A stretch of 26,180 bases of DNA. It comes from Pigoraptor vietnamica. Taxonomy: Eukaryota; Opisthokonta; Filasterea. The stretch's first letter is position 1. Each line of letters begins with the position of its first letter. A program made the translations under genes and the position numbers. Below, piece by piece: positions 21,034 to 26,180 of the stretch. Where the stretch lies: NCBI GenBank assembly GCA_943704525.1, contig CALSCQ010001358.1:1-26180 (forward strand), written 5' to 3'. The notes beneath the pieces are model-generated. The model saw only the letters and a program-made list of their open reading frames with translations. It was not told the DNA's origin and searched no databases.

Positions 21034-21959
21034 AACGTGTATGGAATCGCCCGGGCTCATCGTACATCGTGCTTTGTCGTGCTCTCGTGAGCATCAACGT
21101 TAAGTGCGGGCGTTGTCATGTCTGCTGCGAATGTCTCCGCGTTGGTGGTGGCACGGGGTGCGGGGCGCGCGTGACGACTGCGAGGGGTGTTGACGGCAGT
21201 GAGGCGTATCTAACGGCGAGGCGTTGTGGAGCATGTTCGGGGCTTGATCGCTCGCGACGTTCGTTTGTTGTCCATGCCTGCGCGCGGCTGACGGGGGTGG
21301 CTGTGGCTGCGTCGTCTTCGTCCGGCGGCTGTGTTTTCGTGCTGCGCTTGCGTTGCGTTTGCTGCGTGCGCGCCAGCGGTCTCACGCGATGCACATTCCA
21401 CTCACAACACCACTCACCCAAACACACACACACACACACACACAAAGACGCAAACATGAACCTCACTGGAACGAAATGGCTCAATACAGAAGAGCTCGTT
21501 ACTCCGTCGAGCGAAGGCGGCCATGCAAAAAAAAAAAAAGGCTCAGGCTGCATAATTGGACCTTCGACGAAGAGAAGGCGTTTTGGGCGTATCGCTGTCT
21601 GTAAATCTCTTGATGTCATCCCGGCCCGACAAAACCCCAATCTGTCCAAGCGCAAATCGGGCACAGCAATCTCCCGTCGTCTCTTCCCAAGTCCTTTCCC
21701 TCCGACCGTTTCTTCTTTTCCGGAGTTTCCTTTTGCGCCGTTTTGCGTGCGCGCGCAAGCATTCTTCATCGGCGAACCCGTCTCCATCGGCGTAAAAAAC
21801 AAAGCGGCATCAGTTGCAACATCGTCAATCGTTTATCGGCTGCGACAACAAACCCTCTTCTCTCATTGCGTGCGACATCCTTCTTCACGCGCGCGAATGC
21901 GGCCCGCGCGTCGCGATGCGCCCCGTGGGGGGCCTGTCGGTCCCCCTGGGGAGGCGGAG
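21034..21959. other. Intergenic region downstream of SET gene
   Basis: This 926-nt stretch lies between the SET stop and the start of the small membrane protein. It contains a pure CA microsatellite (about 21422-21444), an A13 homopolymer (21527-21539), a short basic reading frame at 21476-21604 and a pyrimidine-rich part near 21660-21730. A reverse-strand frame at 21116-21802 is open but shows no family motifs and reads through the microsatellite. Confidence 0.5.
21476..21604 (+). CDS. Doubtful 42-residue basic ORF
   Basis: An ATG-led frame encodes a strongly basic N-terminal part (RRARYSVERRRP, then a Lys run from the A13 tract) ending NWTFDEEKAFWAYRCL. The WTFDEEKAFW segment slightly recalls the first helix of a Myb/SANT repeat but is too short to assign. 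No neighbouring exon could be joined with confidence. It may be chance or a first exon of a larger gene. Confidence 0.15.
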   Translation: MAQYRRARYSVERRRPCKKKKRLRLHNWTFDEEKAFWAYRCL

Positions 21960-22225
21960 ATGGCCCTCTACGACATTCGAGAGCGCGTGTTTGACGAGCG
22001 CAAGAAGGAGATGGGCGAATTGAGACAGAGGATTGCGCAGTTGCAAGGTCTGGCAGAGTTGCAGTTGCGTGTTCGTGTGTTGGCCATGCTCGTGCCGAGT
22101 GAGCGCGCCCGTCTGTGTGCGCGTGTGCGTGCGTGTTTACTGTACTCAAGTGAGAATGGGTGAATGTATGATGCGTTTGTTTGTGTGTGTGTGTGTTGTG
22201 TGTTGATGTGTGATTGCTGTACGCC

Positions 22226-22258
<33 letters not shown>

Positions 22259-22283
22259 GTGCGTGTGTGTGTGTGTGTGCGCT

Positions 22284-22320
<37 letters not shown>

Positions 22321-22701
22321 GCGTTTGTATGTGTGTGTGCGCTTGTGTTTGTGCCTGTGTGTGACTGTGAGCTGCTCTGCTCTGATGAAGCGCAGTGCGT
22401 GTGTGCCTTTATACTGTATATGGCATGCATATTGTGCGGGTCTGCACGTGTGCTTGCGCGTGCTCCATGATCGCGTTGCGTGCATGTGCCTCGTACAAAG
22501 ATTTTTCATCGCTGTGTTGCGTGTACTGTCCTCACCTTCTGTTCCGTTCGTGCAGACGCCATAAAGAGCGAGGGAAAGCCCTCCCACCAACCGTCGCTCA
22601 CCGCGCGAATCGCGAGTGTCGCGGGCGTGTGCGTTGCGCTGGGCATTATCGTGAGCGCGTATTACTCTGTCACTTTCTACGAACCCGAGAACGTAACATG
22701 A
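21960..22701 (+). CDS. Small single-pass membrane protein, unrecognised
   Basis: Model: exon 1 21960-22098 and exon 2 22556-22701, 94 residues. The N-terminus (DERKKEMGELRQRIAQLQ) is a charged, coiled-coil-like helix. The C-terminal exon has one hydrophobic span, ASVAGVCVALGIIVSAYYSV, followed by a short tail ending EPENVT. I do not recognise the family; a tail-anchored or inner-mitochondrial membrane protein is possible. The start at 21960 has good context (purine at -3, G at +4); an in-frame ATG at 21897 would add an Arg-rich leader. The donor at 22098 (GTGAGC) fits the consensus better than an alternative at 22047 (GTCTGG) in the same phase, so about 17 residues are uncertain. The intron holds a TG repeat, and the stop codon lies in a tandem duplication. 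Confidence 0.55.
22180..22360 (+). repeat. Interrupted (TG)n repeat in an intron
   Basis: TG repeats with regular TGCG and TTTG interruptions occupy much of the intron of the small membrane protein gene. The (GTGTGTGCGCTTGTGTTTGT)-like segments near 22275-22295 and 22335-22352 repeat, suggesting internal duplication within the array. Confidence 0.9.
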
Positions 22702-22898
22702 TCGTATCGTATGTTGCACAGGCCTCAGTCCATGCCCTTCCCTGCTGGCCGATACTTGCCTCTCTAGCACCCTCTCTCCACCACGCTGCGAACCCGAGAA
22801 CGTAACATGATCGTATCGTATGTTGCACAGGCCTCAGTCCATGCCCTTCCCTGCTGGCCGATACTTGCCTCTAGCACCCTCTCTCCACGGCACGCTGC
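22681..22898 (+). repeat. 109-bp tandem duplication spanning a stop codon
   Basis: Copy 1 (22681-22789) starts inside the last codons of the small membrane protein gene and includes its stop; copy 2 (22790-22898) repeats it head-to-tail with only a TC loss and a nearby two-base gain. The duplicated codons for EPENVT and the stop therefore occur twice, the second time in the 3' flank. The protein is not changed because the first stop is retained. Confidence 0.95.
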
Positions 22899-23107
22899 GA
22901 ACTTTCTGTTTCACATGCTGCCGGAGTTGGCTGCACCCGTGCTCTGTGCCAAGCCTGCATCCACTCTACGCATGCATGCTGCGAACAGTCACGCATCCGG
23001 CGTATTCTGTTGTGGCAATTCCATTCGCAGCGCGCACGCGGAGACCGGATAATGGGGTAATGACAGGCAGAAGGGTCTTCCCACACTCTATAAATGCTCG
23101 CACGCGG

Positions 23108-24876
23108 TCACGTGCTCCTGTGCACGACCGAGGACTCTGGCAGTTCAAAGGAGAGGTACTCGCCGCCCTTGCCACGCGGCATTTCGTGCACTTCGACCAC
23201 TGCGTCGCTCTCAATCGGCGCATAGACGTGCGGGAAGGAGGGCACGTCGGCAAGCTCCCGCGGCATGGGAACGCCAGGCGGCGGCGCGGCGGCCTCGAAC
23301 TTGAGCCCTGCGGATGCGGCGCTTTGTGAGCACCATCGAGAAGCAGCCGGAGGGAGCCTTTGGAGAGGAAGTGGTGGAGCGCGTGTGGAGACAAGTGCAG
23401 GCATGACGAGTGGATTTAGAGAGCAGACACGAGCGAGAGTGAGATTAATAGGAAGTGGAAAGCATGGGACGAGAGCAGGCCACGAGAGCCCCGAACCCTT
23501 ACACACACCCTTCAGCTTGTACTCGTCCAGCACGAGGACGACCGCCGTGCCTTCGATGCCCCGCAGAAAGGCGTTCGCGACAATGATGCACTGCGCGAGC
23601 GTGGCACAGCAGTGCGTGAAGCCCTCCTCCGCGAAGCCCGCGGGGACATACGCGCGACCGCCCGCCGTCGCCTTGGCATAATACTCGCGGGTTGTCATGT
23701 GAAACACAAACTTGCCTGGGTGCGGGTGGAGGCACCGCGGGAAGTAGTCTGTGGGGGGGGGGGGGGGATGTGTGTGCGTGTGTGTGTGTGAGTGTTTGTG
23801 CGCGCCCGTGCAGGTCGGCGCGCAAGTGTTTGCTTGTGAGTAAATGGTGCGTGCACTCGACAACAAATACGCATCTAGTCACTCCGTGCGACGCGCACTG
23901 CACGCACCCGCATACTCCGTGAATAGGTGCGGAAACGTCTTCTCGACGTATTCGCGCGTGACGAGCGTGCGTCCCTGCGGCAGCCACCGCGGCACAGTGC
24001 ACTCGCTCACGAGCGCAAAGTCGCCCCGCACCAGCTCGCTCGACTTCCAGTACCCCGCCGGTACAGTCATCTGCAGCCGGTCGCCAGCGGCCAAGTCGCC
24101 GCCGAGCGTGATTTGCTCCACGCGGCCCTCTGCGCGGACGACGCATGCGCGCACAAGTTAAACACGCCAGGCATGGGAATAAGGCGAGGTCTCATCTGGA
24201 ACGCATAAAACTTGGAAGGCGTCGCGAATAGTAAGTGTGCATTGTTGAGCTGTGCATGTGTGTGTGGCACGGGTGCATGAACCGTTTCTCTCTCTCTCTC
24301 GCCACACAACACGTTGCATCAGTTCACGGCGCACTAGCACAAACTGATGCAACAGCGCACTAGCGCCTTGAGGCAGCACATAAGGACGTGAAATGCGAAA
24401 GGGCTCTCGCAGCAAGTCGACACACACCTGGAGAGACGATCGTGTACCTCGAGGCACCGCCCTTGTGAAAAAAGTGCGTGATGTCGCACTCGTTCGTGTG
24501 AAAGTATCCGATGGTGTGCTCGCGCGTGAGCATGTAGAGGATGCAGCCGTAGAGCGGGACATTCTTGGACTTTGAGTCGTCGCAATCGGCCGACGGAACA
24601 GTGATCTTGAAGAAGCCGCCCTCTGAGGTGGAGGGAATGCGGTCACACCGCGTGTATACACACGCACACAGACACAGGCGCACGCACACACGCACACAGC
24701 ACTTACGCACACGCTACTACGCACGATCACTCATAACGGACGCACACGCTACTACGCACGCTCACTCATAACGGACGCACACACTACTACACACGCTCAC
24801 TCATAACGGACGTCCACTAACCCTCGTGCGGGATAAGCCCGAGGTGCGCAATAATAGCCTCGGCGGTGTCCGCCAT
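23108..24876 (-). CDS. Cupin_5 (DUF985) - DUF952 fusion protein
   Basis: Exons (descending): 24876-24822, 24622-24428, 24129-23908, 23748-23509, 23307-23108; 303 residues. The first half is a cupin_5/DUF985 domain: HEEGGFFKITVP (about 17-28), YMLTREHTIGYFHTNECDITHFFHKG, then SPEGRVEQITLGGDL and VPAGYWKSSELVRGDFALVS, with cupin-like histidines and glutamates. The second half is a DUF952 domain (about 170-290): FVFHMTTREYYAKA, EEGFTHCC, LVLDEYKLKG and SFPHVYAPI. DUF985 members are small cupins of uncertain, possibly sugar- or metabolite-related function; DUF952 is functionally uncharacterised. Joining exon 2 directly to 24129 reproduces the family motif across the junction. No targeting peptide is apparent, so it is probably cytosolic. 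Intron 1 carries a minisatellite, and intron 3 ends in a C15 tract. Confidence 0.85.
23753..23767. repeat. G15 homopolymer (C15 on coding strand)
   Basis: Fifteen G residues on the plus strand form a C15 polypyrimidine tract immediately before the acceptor of intron 3 of the cupin_5-DUF952 gene, followed upstream by a CA repeat. It probably serves as the polypyrimidine tract; its length may be unreliable because homopolymers are error-prone in sequencing. Confidence 0.9.
24706..24810. repeat. Three-copy 35-bp minisatellite
   Basis: Units 24706-24740, 24741-24775 and 24776-24810 are near-identical, each ending CTCATAACGGA, with one to three substitutions between copies. The array lies inside intron 1 of the cupin_5-DUF952 gene, beginning 11 nt from the exon 1 donor. 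Confidence 0.95.
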
Positions 24877-25794
24877 GCTTCAACGCTTAACCCGAAACCG
24901 TTCGCGAACACAGATGGGTATGTTGCTCTGTGCAACTCTCAGCGGCGAACTGCAGACTGAACGCGACAAGGTACGTGTGCGCACAAGGATACTGGGTAGA
25001 TCTTGTGTGTGTGTCTTGTGCCTGTGTGTGCATGTAGTCTGCGCATCAGCCGTGCATATGTACTCATCGCGTGCACTCTTCTCGCTGTGCATCCATTGGT
25101 GGGGTCAGCTGGCGGTGCTATTCTTGCGGGAGGGAGCACTCCATGTTACCCACCGCTGCCCGATTAGGAAATCGGCGCAAGGTGTCGACAGTAAGTGCTG
25201 CCAGTGTTCGGTACGGCAGCGGCGCGTGGCTCGTTTTGAAAAGATCGCCTGCGCGACAGCACTTTTCTTTCTTCGCACGCTTTGGCTGACTGCAACAATA
25301 AGTGGCTCCGGAAGTACCTCTGGTTATATAGGCTCCTGGCGCTGAGAGGGTTGGGCCAACTTTAGCTGTCGAGAAACTGTTGAGTTAGAGACTCGCAACG
25401 TCATGTAAACAGAGCCCGATAGTTCATATATTACGGTCGATGCCTCGAAAGCAGACACGCAACCGCGCGACCAACAACGACGCACGGCGAGCCGCTTTTT
25501 CACCAAGGCACTCTGAGGGCAATTCCGGACCAGAAAAAAACCGGCGCGCGATCACCAGCAGCGCGTTCACGCAATCAAATTAAATGAAAGAGAAAATGGA
25601 AGCGACGCAACGAGCGAATGTACAGAGGGCTACCAGAGCCCAAGAAACGCGCGCAAGCGAAGGAGGGGGGAGACGAGCTCAGACAAATGCCAGCGCAAAC
25701 AAGTGGCGCACACGCAAACACAAGGCATGCGTGCGCGACCCCACCGCGAACCCGCGCGGTGCAAGAGAGCGCTGCGCTTCGTCAAGCGCGCTCG
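24877..25794. other. Intergenic region between PDE and cupin_5-DUF952 genes
   Basis: This 918-nt gap lies downstream of the phosphodiesterase stop and upstream of the cupin_5-DUF952 start (both reverse strand), so it should hold a 3' flank and a promoter. Open frames on the plus strand (24866-25345 and 25584-26052) show no motifs. I see no tRNA or other RNA gene. Confidence 0.5.
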
Positions 25795-26046
25795 CTAAGT
25801 GGCTGCATCCGCAGCAGCCGCCGCCTTTTTCCGCGCCTCTTCCTGCTCCATGTCGACGTAAAACTGGTACACGCCGCGCAGGCGTGGTACGTAGATCTCG
25901 GCGAACGACGGAAGCGACGCGCCAATCGCCTCGTAGAGGGGCAGCGAGAACGTGCGGATGAAGAACGTCTGTGCGCCGGCCTTGGACACTGTCTTTCGGT
26001 CCATTCGAGGCGTGAGCGGAAGGCCCTCCACAATCTCGCGGTCACC
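25795..26046 (-). CDS. Class I cyclic-nucleotide phosphodiesterase, C-terminal exon (partial)
   Basis: The exon begins after an acceptor AG at 26048-26047 and encodes 83 residues to the stop at 25797-25795. It opens GDREIVEGLPLTPRMDR, the typical late segment of the PDEase_I catalytic domain. Then comes KAGAQTFFI, in which the Gln and following Phe correspond to the purine-binding glutamine and the aromatic clamp of this family, and SLPLYEAI. The tail is a charged helix ending in Ala-rich sequence. These enzymes hydrolyse cAMP and/or cGMP. The metal-binding HD motifs and any regulatory domains lie beyond the right edge; 26047-26180 appears to be intron. A single exon cannot settle cAMP versus cGMP preference. 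Confidence 0.8.
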   Translation of the reverse strand, partial: GDREIVEGLPLTPRMDRKTVSKAGAQTFFIRTFSLPLYEAIGASLPSFAEIYVPRLRGVYQFYVDMEQEEARKKAAAAADAAT

Positions 26047-26160
26047 CTGTGAGCATAAGAGAGGGTGTCAGCGCCAACAACATTCGAGCGCGTCACTGAC
26101 AATAAAACGTTGCACACAGCCAGCGTGCTATTACAGACAGCAGATCGAGAGGAGAGAGAG

Positions 26161-26174
26161 GTGTGTGTGTGTGT
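26161..26174. repeat. Short TG repeat at right edge
   Basis: A TG run followed by G6 ends the window, within the inferred intron of the phosphodiesterase gene; the full length cannot be seen. Confidence 0.8.
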
Positions 26175-26180
26175 GGGGGG

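Noticed and set aside
21116-21802. Reverse-strand 228-residue open frame
   Set aside because: No family motif, reads through a CA microsatellite and a poly-A tract, and has no supporting splice or neighbour evidence.
24130-24240. An extra exon (DETSPYSHAW) followed by a 36-nt intron in the cupin_5-DUF952 gene
   Set aside because: Joining exon 2 directly to the exon at 24129 gives SPEGRVEQITLG, matching the cupin_5 family without an insertion, and avoids an implausibly short intron and an in-frame TAA.
1-26180. CRISPR arrays, bacterial operons, insertion sequences, integrated virus
   Set aside because: No regularly spaced repeats with unique spacers, no transposase, integrase, capsid or polymerase motifs; the window is ordinary spliced nuclear DNA.

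Overview
This window is nuclear DNA from a GC-rich, intron-rich eukaryote, most likely a free-living unicellular protist or alga. The evidence is interrupted reading frames joined by GT-AG (and a few GC-AG) introns of roughly 60-460 nt, no operon structure, many (TG)n/(CA)n microsatellites, and eukaryote-type proteins (calpain, CAP-Gly, Munc13/MUN, SET/NAP, class I cyclic-nucleotide phosphodiesterase). I cannot name the lineage from sequence alone. All exon models were built by eye from reading frame, splice sites and family motifs. In each complete multi-exon model the exon lengths sum to a whole number of codons with matching phases.

Layout. 1-1500: non-genic block unusually rich in ACTGA/TCAGT and CCGGC words, followed by an AT-rich tract. 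2020-3505 (+): four-exon gene for an unrecognised Pro/Ala-rich protein with a basic core, possibly a DNA-binding factor. 3710-8837 (-): 20-exon gene for a 1082-residue protein with two CAP-Gly domains, a complete calpain protease core, a calpain beta-sandwich domain and six LIM-like zinc fingers in place of the usual EF-hands. 8838-10313: intergenic space between the divergent calpain and Munc13 genes. 10314-18206 (+): 19-exon gene for a 1960-residue Munc13/BAIAP3-like exocytosis priming factor with two RA-like domains, a C2, a PH and a C-terminal MUN region. 18207-18994: intergenic, with a striking inverted-repeat pair and a CA-rich tract. 18995-21033 (+): SET/NAP-family histone chaperone with a very long acidic tail. 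21960-22701 (+): small single-pass membrane protein. 23108-24876 (-): fusion of a cupin_5 (DUF985) domain to a DUF952 domain. 25795-26046 (-): last exon of a class I cyclic-nucleotide phosphodiesterase running off the right edge.

The genes do not form one pathway. They are ordinary-looking neighbours covering cytoskeleton-targeted proteolysis, secretion, chromatin, cyclic-nucleotide signalling and an unknown small-molecule function. The most unusual items are the CAP-Gly/calpain/zinc-finger architecture, its alternating short/long finger array, the cupin_5-DUF952 fusion, and the RA-RA-C2-PH-MUN arrangement. No bacterial-type mobile element, CRISPR array, rRNA or tRNA was recognised.
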